Shown piece after piece: positions 23,167-33,400 of a stretch of DNA of 64,000 nt. The notes under the pieces were generated by a model, which searched no databases, was not told where the DNA came from, and saw only the letters and a list, made by a program, of their open reading frames with translations. The stretch spans positions 2,790,001 to 2,854,000 of the forward strand of contig VDMD01000001.1 in NCBI GenBank assembly GCA_007026445.1, in the 5' to 3' direction. A program made the position numbers and the translations under genes. Numbering within the stretch: the first letter of the stretch is position 1; each line of letters starts with the position of its first letter. Origin of the DNA: Schizophyllum amplum. Taxonomy: Eukaryota > Basidiomycota > Agaricomycetes > Agaricales > Schizophyllaceae.

Positions 23167-25034
23167 TCAGTACCACTGTGGCTTGGCCGTTGCCTGCATG
23201 TAATCGTGCATCGTCATCTGCGTCCCGCCTTCAACATCAAGTCTCTTGAACACTGCTAAAAACTCTTGCGCTGTCTTTTCCGACGGTGCTGCAAATCCCT
23301 GCTCCTGAATCTTATCCAAGAAGCCTTGGGGAGAATACGCAACGCCCGCGCTCTCCTTGTTCTCAGCTGTTCCTGTTTCTTCCAGGAGAATGAGACCATA
23401 TTGCTGTTGTCCACTGCGACCTAGCATACTTCGCAAGGACGACCAGGAAAGCGCACAGACCCAGCCGCCTGTCGCCGGCACTCGCGACGCTGCCGCTGGC
23501 GTGCACCAGACAGCGCGCTCACTCCAGGTCTTGCCATCGGGGATGGTTCCCGCGCTCAGCGCCGCTTCGTAGACAGCGTCGCCCATTCCGAAGCTGAACG
23601 CAAGTTGCGGGTCGAGTAACGCATCGACGAGGCGACGTAGGCTGTCCGTGATGCGCGGTAACGAGAGGAGGGGCAAGCTCATCACGCCGCCGCCAGGGAC
23701 TATCAAACCGCCGGTGCTGCATTTCCGGATGGCAAACGCGGCGGGGTACGAAGCTTGGCGCGGCCAGCTATAAAGCAAGGGATGGACAAGTTCCTCCACT
23801 TGTCCAAATGTGGCGGGCTTGTCCAGTAGCGCGATGAGATCGTCATCGGAGATGCCGGTGCGGATGAGTACGAGTCGGCGGATCGCAGACGTATGAGCCA
23901 GCAACGTGCGAAGGCCGTCGGAAGTGAGGGCAGCATTGCCGGTGAGGTCAAGTACATCTATCTTGGCGTCCGCGGGGAGCACCTGCACGAGCTGCTCCCC
24001 CGATAGTTGAATGCCGGCGAGGATGTCGTCGACGACGCCCGCGTTTTCCACGAGCTTGACGATCAGAGGCAAACCCTTGTCGGGGAAGGGTCCCTCAATT
24101 GCGCGCAAGGTCTCCAGTATCCTCGGCAGCTTGTCAGCCTGCATCAAAATCAACTCTCCTCCCTCAAGGTCGCCTGCCTCGATGGCTTGCTGGATTGCAG
24201 GCCCAAGGGTTAAGGACGTAAGAGAGGGCACCAGTTCGGCGACTGTCTTCTCGCCATCCTCTTCATCAAGCTCGTCGGTGCCCGCAAGAATTCCACACTC
24301 GGACGGCCATGCTTCAGCCAGAGCATTGCGGTCGACAATCTTGATGTCTTGGACGGCCTTAAGCACACCTTCGAGGTACGCCTTCATTTCGGGGTCTTCC
24401 TGGGCATCCATGTTGTAGTACGCGCGGAGGTACATTTCGGGAGTAAGCAGCCCGCGATCGTCCGTGTTCGTCTCGCATCCGGCGAGGAGGCAGCACTTCG
24501 GCTCGTACGGATCAGTCACATCGACGACAGTGATACCGTCATTATTGTCTGTAACGAAGTGAGTCGAAGAATTATGACAAAGGATATGCGCCACGAACCT
24601 CCATCCCAGCAACCCATTGACGCATGGAGTACGCCATGGTGTGATCCAGAAGATATATACTGTCCGCTTACACTTGACGAACCGAGGTCGGCGTTGAAGG
24701 CCAGGTTGAGCAGGAAGAGCGTATAAGGGCATCTGAGCGCGATGTTAGCGCAGTTGGCAAGACGAGAAGGCATCGCAGCGTACGGTACTTGGGGTATCTC
24801 GGGCTCTTCGTCGAGATGGGATCCGTACTTTCCCTCGATGCTGCGCAGCTCCTCAAGCACGATTTGCGCGTTCGGCTTCTGCTTCAGCATAGTGGTCATG
24901 CGAACGATGCCCTTCACGGGCAGCGATCCATAGCACCATTGGTGGTGAAGAGCGCCGATACAACGATAACGGGCTCTGCCACCGCCGTGAGGCTTGACCT
25001 TAGCGACGATGAAAGCTTGATGACGCTGGCCCAT
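23167..25034 (-). CDS. Conserved mushroom protein of unknown function (MGQRHQAF type)
   Basis: I recognise this as a family common in Agaricomycetes without assigned function. The first exon is the most conserved part: MGQRHQAFIVAKVKP, YRCIGALHHQWCYGSLPVKG and AQIVLEELRSIEGKYGSHLD. The following exons contain NLAFNADLG and NNDGITVVDVTDPYEPKCCL. A large last exon of about 450 residues has leucine-rich features (KIDVLDLTGNAALTSDGLRT, IRRLVLIRTGISDDDLIALL) suggesting a few LRR-like units. The end is MHDYMQATAKPQWY. No transmembrane segment or signal peptide. A second in-frame ATG at 25043 would add three residues. About 5% of the first exon is Trp/Cys/His, but I see no metal-binding pattern. Confidence 0.8.
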
Positions 25035-25387
25035 GGCAGACAAGGTGGGAGATTGGAAGAGAAGCGCTGCTGCCGTATGCTATTTTATACGTGAATCAGT
25101 GGGGCTAGAAGGTCTGAGCGCGCCGGTCCGCACAATAGGCGCCATATAGCTAGACGTGAGAACAAGGAGAACAATGGAAGCCTCACCGGCACCGCGAGAC
25201 TCAATCACCGAGTCACCAGATCTTCTGCATGACTACAAGGCGGCCTCAGAGCGCGCGAGCTACCGACCGCTCGCTCATTCTTCCATCTGGCGCGACCTTG
25301 TAAACCATCGAGTGTAAGAGCGATATGGGTGTAGTGCGTTGAACGTTCTGGTTGAAGTGATTTCCCACGTGGCTTGACTCTCTGATA

Positions 25388-25412
25388 GTAAAGGTACCGC
25401 CGGTACCTTTAC
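25388..25412. repeat. Perfect inverted repeat, 11-bp arms
   Basis: GTAAAGGTACC, a GCC spacer, then GGTACCTTTAC. Fully symmetric arms with a 3-nt centre, about 865 bp upstream of the tannase ATG. Could be a dimeric regulator site, a small hairpin, or chance. Confidence 0.8.
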
Positions 25413-25800
25413 GGAAGTCAAGCGAAGTGAGGGCCGCGCGTCCGGCCATAGCGCCGGGGCCGTGATCGGCGCTTCGAAGAAGCGCCGTACGGTCACGCGC
25501 GCGGAAGACGCGTCGGCCTCATCGCTGCTCTGCCCTCGCTCTCACTAGCGCCTCGCAGCTCCTCGCCTGCTTTCGTTTTCCCCGCCCTCCTCTTCCCTTC
25601 TTGTGCACTCGCTAACGCTCGGGGTAGCACGGGTTTGCTTCAGGCCCTTCCCGCATGGCCTGCGGCACTGCCCGGCGTCTGCCTGAGCGTTCAGTCGGCC
25701 GGTCCGCGCTTTCGGTGGGTGGCTGTCGGCGCGCATCACGTGACCCCACGTGCTGCCCCTGCTGCTGCCTGCCTCCGCGGCCGGCCGACTCCGACAAACC

Positions 25801-25821
25801 CCAGTACTCGTCGAGTACTGG
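25801..25821. repeat. Perfect inverted repeat, 10-bp arms
   Basis: CCAGTACTCG, a single T, then CGAGTACTGG. Perfect symmetry over 21 bp with a 1-nt centre, about 455 bp upstream of the tannase ATG. It is too tight for a stable hairpin, so a dimeric binding site is the more natural reading. Confidence 0.8.
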
Positions 25822-26276
25822 TCCTCGCTCAGTGTTCCGTGACTCTCCACACTCTCAGGTATCTGACCGTTCATTACATTCACTACCTAGACGCTCCATA
25901 GGACGATCGGCCCGCTACTTCGCTTGAGCGTCGTCCCTATCTTATCGGCGCATTTCTTCCGAGCTCTCCTCCGCATTTCGGATTCGGATATCTCAGATCG
26001 CCCCTCCTCCCTCCGGTACAGCCCAGTCTCCGCCGATCGCCTGAACGATGCTTCTCTTCCCCCACACTCATCTTGCGCGTGGAAAGACCAGTTAGGAGGT
26101 TCTGACCGAAGTCACGCGAGCTTCCTTGCTCTGCGCTCAGTACTCCAGTACTTAGCTGTAACACCCACTCCCTCGACGGGCTGGCGATCATCAACTGGTA
26201 CCACATCGCCTGTCCTCGCCCCAGGACGTCGTTGTTATTCACTTTGCGCTGCCTAATAAGGTTCAAGTGGAGTACC

Positions 26277-27983
26277 ATGGACTGGTCGCAGCTCCTCATG
26301 GCTCCTCTCCGCTCGTGCTCTGGCACACTCATGGGCGCGCTTGCGCTGCTACGCATGGCCAATGTGCACGGGCAAGATGACTTCGCCGCCAACTGCTCGT
26401 CTTTCGTCGACAAGATCAACATGGAAAACGTCACCACGTATGCGACAGAGTACATCGCAGCTGGCACGAACCTCAGCGTGGCAATCGACCCCTCATGCGG
26501 GAGACCCTCGTACCAGGTCGTCAGCACAGATATCTGCCGTGTTCAGATGAACGTGACGACCTCGCAGAGGAGCGAAATTCGCATGGAAGCGTGGTTCCCA
26601 CAGGGCTATACCGGTCGCTTTCTCAGCACGGGCAATGGCGGTATCGGAGGATGTAAGTATGCTCAATTGCACTCCTTCAATTCCCAAATTGATATACCCC
26701 AAGGCATCCAATATAGTGAGCTCGACTACACGTCGTCCCTCGGCTTCGCGGCCGTTGGCGCCAACAACGGGCACGAAGGCCAGAGGGGCGTGGCCTTTCT
26801 CAATAACCCGGATGTCATCGCAGACTACGCCTGGCGCTCGGTCCACACCGCTGTCCTTGTCGGCAAGGAGCTTACCGCGCTCTTCTACGGCGCGCCACAG
26901 AAAAAGTCGTACTTCGTCGGCTGCTCGACCGGCGGGCGGCAGGGCTGGAAGATGGTGCAGGACTTTCCGGATGACTTCGACGGCGTGCTTTCGGGCGCGC
27001 CAGCGATCGCGTTCAGCGGATTGCTCTACTGGAGCGGCTCGTTCTACCCCGTGACGGGAACTGAGGATGCGGACACGTTTGTGCCGACGCAGATGTGGCT
27101 GGGAGCCATCCATCAGGAGGTGTTGAATCAGTGCGATGCGCTTGATGGCGCGATAGACGGTGTGCTGGAGAACCCGGATCTCTGCGAATTCGACCCGACA
27201 CCGCTGATCTGCGCGGAGGGCAGCACAACGGACTGCCTGACGGAGACGCAGGCGGAGACCGTGCGTACGGTGCTGAGCGCCGTATACGATGAGAACGGCG
27301 ATCTCATATATCCGCGGTTGCAGCCCGGCGCAGAAGCATTGGCCGGGATGACCCAGTTCAACGGTGATCCGTATTTGTACACGACGGTAAGTATGTCTGC
27401 CGCGTGACTGCCCTTCTTGCTCAAATAAATATGCGTATCCCAGGACTGGTGGCGCTACGTTATTCATAACGACTCGACCTGGGATCCCGCGTCCATTACG
27501 CTCGCGGATTTCCGAGTTGCCAAAGCGCAGAACCCGGCTGGCGTCGAGACCTTCGACGGCGACATCTCCGCTTTTGAGGCTATCGGGGGCAAAATCCTCC
27601 ATTATCATGGGCTGATGGACGGCCTCATCTCATCGGACAACTCCAAGCGATACTACTCCCTTGTGCGAAAGACCATGGGGAGGGAGCCCGCCGAACTCGA
27701 TGGCTTTTATCGCTTCTTCCCCATCAGCGGGATGTCGCACTGCACTGGCGGCGATGGCGCGCATAAGATCGGGAATGCGCAAGATGGCGTCGCGGGGACG
27801 AGGCCGGATGAGAATGTGTTGATGGCGTTGGTGCAGTGGGTGGAGGAGGGCGTGGCGCCGGAGGTTGTGCGCGGCGCGAACACCAACCAGACGTACTGGA
27901 GGGCACATTGCAAGTGGCCGCAGACAAACAAGTACGTCGGGCCAGGCTCGTACGAGGACGAATCCGCATGGCAGTGCGCTTGA
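26277..27983 (+). CDS. Secreted tannase/feruloyl esterase family protein
   Basis: Alpha/beta-hydrolase that cleaves gallic or hydroxycinnamic acid esters, acting outside the cell on plant material. It begins MDWSQLLMAPL with a hydrophobic signal region ending near NVHGQ. Catalytic features are intact: nucleophile Ser in VGCSTGGRQGWKM, Asp in HYHGLMDGLIS, and His in ISGMSHCTGG flanked by the Cys expected for the family's disulfide-linked triad. The substrate-side Cys pattern is also present (FAANCSSF, DPSCGRPSY, STDICRVQ). Intron 1 (26653-26703) is 51 nt and stop-free; removing it joins GGIGG to CIQYSELDYTSSLGFAAVG, which matches the family, while leaving it in adds 17 odd residues. Intron 2 is 27387-27443. 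The product is 532 residues, ending DESAWQCA. Tannase and feruloyl esterase activities cannot be separated by eye. Confidence 0.93.
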
Positions 27984-28909
27984 GCCTGAGGAATTGTTTT
28001 ACATTGGCTTATGTTACTGAACGCGACGGACGACGCCAAACGAGGGCGTTCGATGAGCCTCGCCTGCAATCCAAACATAGCAATCAATTGCCAAGGTCGG
28101 CATGAATCTTAGAGAATGTCGAAACGACGTCAGCTCGCGTTGTGGACGACGGGATTTCCTTAGGGGTTAGTATGAGTACTTGCAGGAGCACTCCCGACTT
28201 CTACCGTTGCACTGAGTTGCGTCCTTTCTTCTGTCTCGTAAGTGATGCCACAGCCGGAATAGATTATTACTATACTCATCTCTTTATTAAAGCGAAACGG
28301 CCGTGACTATCGTCACTATAAACCGGCCTTCTCATTGGCTGATGTGACAATTTTGTCAGGTGACCGCTTCCTTCGGTCCGATCATCTTTGTTTGCGCCTC
28401 TGCTTGACGGAAGTTGCTGCCGACATCGGTAGACGACGTCGACCGTCTTCGAAGTCCGGGCACGCACCGTACGACTCATTCATCGGCATCTCACTGCTTC
28501 ATCTGGCTACCTTACTGTTTGCTGGCATCTGCCCTGCCTGCGTAGCCTGTCCGACGGCGGCATCTCCCAGGCTACATCGTTTACGGCCAAACACGCAAAC
28601 TTTCACCTTCCCCTCTCGCGCGAGTACAGCTGTAGCCTCACTTATCACAGCTCCGCTTGCAGACCAACTCGACGCATACACATGGACCGTCAACCAACCA
28701 ACACGCTTTTAGTACGCGCACTGCACGCACATTCCGTCCACAGAAGCGACCACCAGCTGGTCGGAGCCCTGCTCTACCGATATGCACGTTGTTCCTGCTC
28801 CTTTTTAAGTTCGTCATAGGCTCATGAGTGAGGACACAGCATGCCAGCAGGCTTGACATCGGCGGTCCACTTTCGCATCTTGCAAGTCATGTACATCCAG
28901 AATCTGAAG
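27984..28909. other. Intergenic
   Basis: Behind the tannase gene. No recognised gene or repeat; the longest frame, 28335-28712 (+), has low-complexity composition and no family match. Confidence 0.5.
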
Positions 28910-28915
28910 CTAACC
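28910..28915. repeat. Target-site duplication, left (CTAACC)
   Basis: CTAACC abuts the left end of the inverted-repeat element and recurs exactly at 29760-29765 after its right end. Confidence 0.8.
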
Positions 28916-29759
28916 TATGACGTTATTTTTCACTAAAAAATACCATGCGCAAAACGTGAAAAGCAAATCCAAAACGTGGAAAGCAAATCACGTGAAGCAT
29001 TGATTGCTGCAGTTGCAGGATATGGAAGGCCACTTGCGAGACTCTATCGGCGCAATTGGCATAAGATAGCAATGTATTTGCAGAAACATATATCAGAAGC
29101 ATTATAGTCGTGTGTGGATGCACTTGGGACAACATCCATGCAGGAAACAGTTGAGTGCCGAGGGCTGCTCGGGCTTTGCCGCTTACGGCTCCGGCACCAC
29201 ACGTGACTTAGCACGACCCTGAGTCCTCAGCTCGTTTCTTGGCCTTTGTGAGCCTTACAGTCCTGAAAGTCCTACAGAATAAAGCGGTAGGGTGCACAAC
29301 AGTAGCTGGTGATGTGTAGGCATTGATAATGAGGGTGATAAAGACGCAAGTCAGGACGACACGAGATTCGGCAATTGCCGTAGTAGCTCGAACCCTGGTC
29401 GAACCCCTCCGGAAATGGGAATCTCAGCACCCCCGGGAAGATAAATAAAGATTAAGATACTGAGGCGCTGAGATAGCCTTGGTTATCCTCATATATTCAC
29501 GCCAATGTAACATCAGTGGTCCAGTACGCTCTCGGGTTGCTGCACTGTACAGCAACTGCTGGAAAAATGCTTCTGGAAAGACATATTTTGCTTTGACAGT
29601 GCTGTAGATTACTCCAGCCTCATAAATTTTCACTTCTGCTATGAGAAAAATGCTACAGATGCGCTTTTAGGCTCAAATAATGCTCCGGACATGCTTTTCA
29701 TGCATGCTTTTCACTGCACACCATGCTTTTACCATTATCTAGTGAAAAATAAACTCATA
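28916..29759 (+). mobile_element. Non-autonomous inverted-repeat DNA element, copy A
   Basis: 844 bp. Left end TATGACGTTATTTTTCACTA; the right end read in reverse is TATGAGTTTATTTTTCACTA (18 of 20 matching). The element is bounded by an exact 6-bp duplication CTAACC. A second copy lies inverted at 63009-63814. No transposase is encoded. Two short frames appear in both copies: reverse-strand MKIYEAGVIYSTVKAK (29424-29633; 63 of 69 residues shared with the other copy) and PHTTIMLLIYVSANT. Neither resembles a known protein, so they are probably chance frames in young copies. Copy A has a tandem repeat of about 20 bp near the left end (AAAACGTGAAAAGCAAATC then AAAACGTGGAAAGCAAATC) that copy B lacks. 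TIR length and missing ORF fit a MITE-like element; the superfamily is unassigned. Confidence 0.85.
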
Positions 29760-29765
29760 CTAACC
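29760..29765. repeat. Target-site duplication, right (CTAACC)
   Basis: Exact match to 28910-28915. Confidence 0.8.
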
Positions 29766-30429
29766 ATTAGAGTTGCAGGAAAACACCGACAGCGCTTTGC
29801 ATGTGGACGATCTACAGCAATCGCACACTGCTCCGGTGCTTTTCAGGCCAACTGACAGTCAAGCAGTGTCAATATCTATAGCCTGCTTGCATGTATATTG
29901 TAAGTTCTTGCTGCAGCGGGGTTGACCCGTGATATGCTCTGTTTCCGGTACGATTTCTGCACAATATGCATGCCACTTGCTGTTCACGCGCGGGTGCATA
30001 CTCGACTTGGACTTACCGGGTACAGACATGACGTTCATCTCGCGGCTGGCAACAGAAGTCGCGTGGGTGAAGCGACATAGCTTACAGTATTTCAGACAGT
30101 TTACGATTCTCTCCCAACACGACCTTCTTGCTCTCTTGCCGGCAACTGTTTCTGCACATGCACACTTCACTTGAATTCCTCGCGGCGCGGGTGCCTACGT
30201 ACTCAACTTGACTTAAGTACTGGTGTTCTTCTCCGCCGGCCAGTTGACAGCTTATTTGCAGCTTATCACAAAGTTAGATGAATATAACTTGATTCTACCG
30301 GTACCTCCTCAGCCTGCTTTACTGCGAGTCGAACGCTCCGTGCGGAGCACGGGTCTACGCTATAAAGTAAGATCCAGAATATGCATGGGTGAGTGGTTAA
30401 TATTGTACAAATGCGTTGCCCATGCTCTC
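29766..30429. other. Intergenic
   Basis: Between the mobile element and the CSF1 3' end. The pattern GCGCGGGTGC-TAC-TACTC(A/G)ACTTG occurs twice, imperfectly, near 29985 and 30187. No gene recognised. Confidence 0.4.
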
Positions 30430-33400
30430 TTAACCCGTACCCGACAACAGCTGCCTGCTATATAGCTTCAACAGCACCTCCATGATCTCTTCCAGCGGCG
30501 TCGTCGCGTACTCGTGCACATACTGCGGCAAAGAGTCCTCCAAGCTGAAGCCGGCCTTCTTCATGAAAAACGGATGCATGACGTCCGGCGTCGCCTCGCC
30601 CAGCTGCCGCATCGTCAGACGTTCAATGTGCCGCGTCGCTGGCTTGTACACCAATTCGCGCCGCTTGCCCCCTTCCGAGGACGGGTTGGGCGAAGGCGGC
30701 TGCGTCGAGGGCTCCCGAACCAAGGGGAACGCCGCGCCCTGGTCATGCGACGCCGCTTTTGCCATTGTGTTTCCAGTCTGCTTTCCCTGCTGCAGCGGCG
30801 CCGTTGCACTCCGCGACGTCTCCCCGATCGCATGCGAGTCCGGTCGTCGGGCAGCGAGCGCTGTCCGCCAATCTTCCGCCGCGCGCACCTGGTCCATCTC
30901 CCGCGCGAGATTCTTGCGCAGCAGTGTCAGCCACGAGTATAGTCCGACATTCAGCGTGATATAGATGTCCTCGAGGTCGCGCTGACCCTCGCGCCGCACG
31001 AAGCGGCTGTGGAAGTCATACGCGAGCTCGCGCGTGCGCTCGGTGCTGACCATACGCATGCGCATGGAAGGCAGCCCGACGATGGTCGCCTCAGTGGAGT
31101 GCGCGCTGAGCGCATCGAGCCACCCGCGGCCGTCAGCGCTGGGCCCGTCTGCAGGTGCGCCGCGTCCTAGCTGTGTATATTTCGAGATAGTCATGGACGA
31201 GAAGGCCAGACGGATGTTGCGTTCCGCGTGCGTCTGCTCCGATTCGACCAAGCGCACGAGCTGCGCACGCACGTCACGCGCGACGAACTGGGCGACCTCG
31301 GCGTCGAAGAGCGTGCGCGGAAAGACAACGAGACGGAGGTAGTCGAGGCGGAGGCTCATGCTCTGCTTGATGACATAGACGAGTGTCGTCTCTGCTTCCT
31401 TATACCGCGCGCGCGCGGAGACGAGCATGGCCTCGGCTACTGCGGACAACGGGTGGTCCGGCTTCGGCGTCCGCGCTATCCTGAAGGCTTTGGATTCGCG
31501 GCTGGCCCCCTCCCTTTGCGCGTCAAGGTTGGCGCTGAACTTGTTGCCGTACGCCATGAGTTTGGGTATTGTGGCGACAGTGACGATAGCGACAATCTCG
31601 GGACTTCGCACGATGAAGGACAAGTTGAGTGGTCTTCTATCGGCATCCCGCATGGATGAGACCATCGACCAGTCGTCGAAAATCTCTACCTCCATAGGCT
31701 CCGCTCTGACCGAATACGTAAGTAAAGTTGTGACTCTGCTGAAGTTGCACTAACCGGTAGTGCAGTAGCTTCTGATGATCGGACTCAAGCTCGGCGATGA
31801 GCGTGCCACTAGTCAGGCGCAGCTCCAGCATCTTCTCTTGCTGCATGCCCTCGTCCGAAGGTGTCCGCCTGATGGTGGAAAACACGAAGTTCGAGACATC
31901 TGCGTGACCGGATATGTTGCCTCTCGCGTTCACATCCACGTCGCCGACGGAGAGCCAAACCTCGTGTGTGGCCTCCGACAGCCGCGTGCGCAACACGACA
32001 TCCTTGACGTTCAGTGAAATGGTGCTGATCGACTGTCCAAGATCCGCCTCCAACTCCAACCGACGAGTGCGGAATAGGATCATGACGGACACATCCTGCT
32101 TCGGCTGGGTATGCTGCTGCGACTGCTGTGAAGGCGTCGAAGGGACAGTGGGAGGAAAAGTGGGTTCGGATGGAGCGCTCAGGGTGGTTTGGTCGTGCAT
32201 ACTGTTCTGGAACGTAGGAATGCGGTCCAACCAGACGGCTTTAAAGCAGAGCACATCTTGCAACCGAGAGAAGCGGAATCCGCCTAGGAACTCAGTGTCG
32301 ACGACCAGTGAGATGGAGCTCAGCGGCGTGCCTTCACCAGTCTTCGTTTTCGCGAAGTTAGCGGAGAAGGCGAGATTGCGAGCATCGAGCTTGACACACT
32401 CCTCAGAGAGGAAGCCATGCTTCAGCCCTATGGTCAGACCACCGACGGATCCTGTGAACGCGACTTTTCGCGCTCCCGGCGAGACATTGATCATGAATCC
32501 TCCGCTGTCCCAGTGAACGCCAGCAACGACATTGACGTCGGGTTGACAGGTCAACTCGAGTTTAGATTGGTCAATACGCAAACTGAAGCTGATCTGCATG
32601 GCGGACGATGTTGCGCGCGCCTCCGGAGCTGATTGCGACATGCCCAGCGTCGGCGGGGTAGGTGTCGATGGCGTTGTACCCGGCAAAGGCGTCTCGCCCG
32701 GATTATATCGTGAGGGTGATCGATGAGGTGGCGGTATCCTCATACTGATTCGACGCATGCGGTTGTTGACATGGCTGACCAGCTCGGAGATGAATGGTAG
32801 TAGCGTGGGACGCAACGTATTTTGCGACGAGTGCACCGTACTTTTGAACATGAGAATCGACGGTGTCTCGTCTCCAGAACCATGCGCCTTCATCGTGACC
32901 GGAACGGCCCGGTACTCGGTCCATAGGCTAAAGACGGGAAGGTTGAACACCTCAGCACCCATCTCCAGGATCTGCTCGTCCGATTGCTGCCGCTGAGGGG
33001 CGCTGTATGCGCTAGACAACTTGGACGCGGCCTGGCTATACATCCGTATCTTGCCACTTTTGAATGTGAGACTGGCAAATACGTTGTTGGATGCAGGGGG
33101 CGCGGAAGTCGCTGACGCGGTTGTCGGGGGTGGACGTTGGGGAGAAGGAGTTACAGGCGCGTGGGGCAGAGCGACTGCGAATCGATCCAGTCTCTCCTTG
33201 CCCTGACGATAGACGTCGATGAGAGAGAACACATAGTCGGATATGGAGGAGTCAAGATCCAGTACAAATCCGGTGATGTCAGATTTGACCCATATCTGCC
33301 GTGAGGTCGCCGATCCCGATGTGCGTAGCTGAGCGCGAAGGGACGGATGCAAGAGCCGGTTGCGGGTTTGATGATTGTCTCCTAAGAAATCTGCGGGGAC

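Larger units (their letters stand above)
25035..26276. other. Intergenic, upstream region of the tannase gene
   Basis: 1.24 kb between the divergent MGQRHQAF-type and tannase genes. It holds two perfect inverted repeats listed separately, and G+C-rich short frames without recognisable protein families. Confidence 0.5.

Noticed and set aside
26493..27608. 371-codon antisense ORF across the tannase gene
   Set aside because: Caused by GC-rich third positions; no domain recognisable, while the sense strand is a complete tannase.
29380..29420. tRNA B-box-like sequence (CTCGAACCCTGG and GGTTCGAGC) inside the mobile element, suggesting a SINE
   Set aside because: No matching A box or cloverleaf could be drawn, and the element has clear terminal inverted repeats, which SINEs lack.
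29424..29633. 69-residue ORF shared by both element copies (MKIYEAGVIYSTVKAK...)
   Set aside because: Conserved only because the DNA copies are nearly identical; short, no motif, and overlapped by another frame of similar length on the opposite strand.
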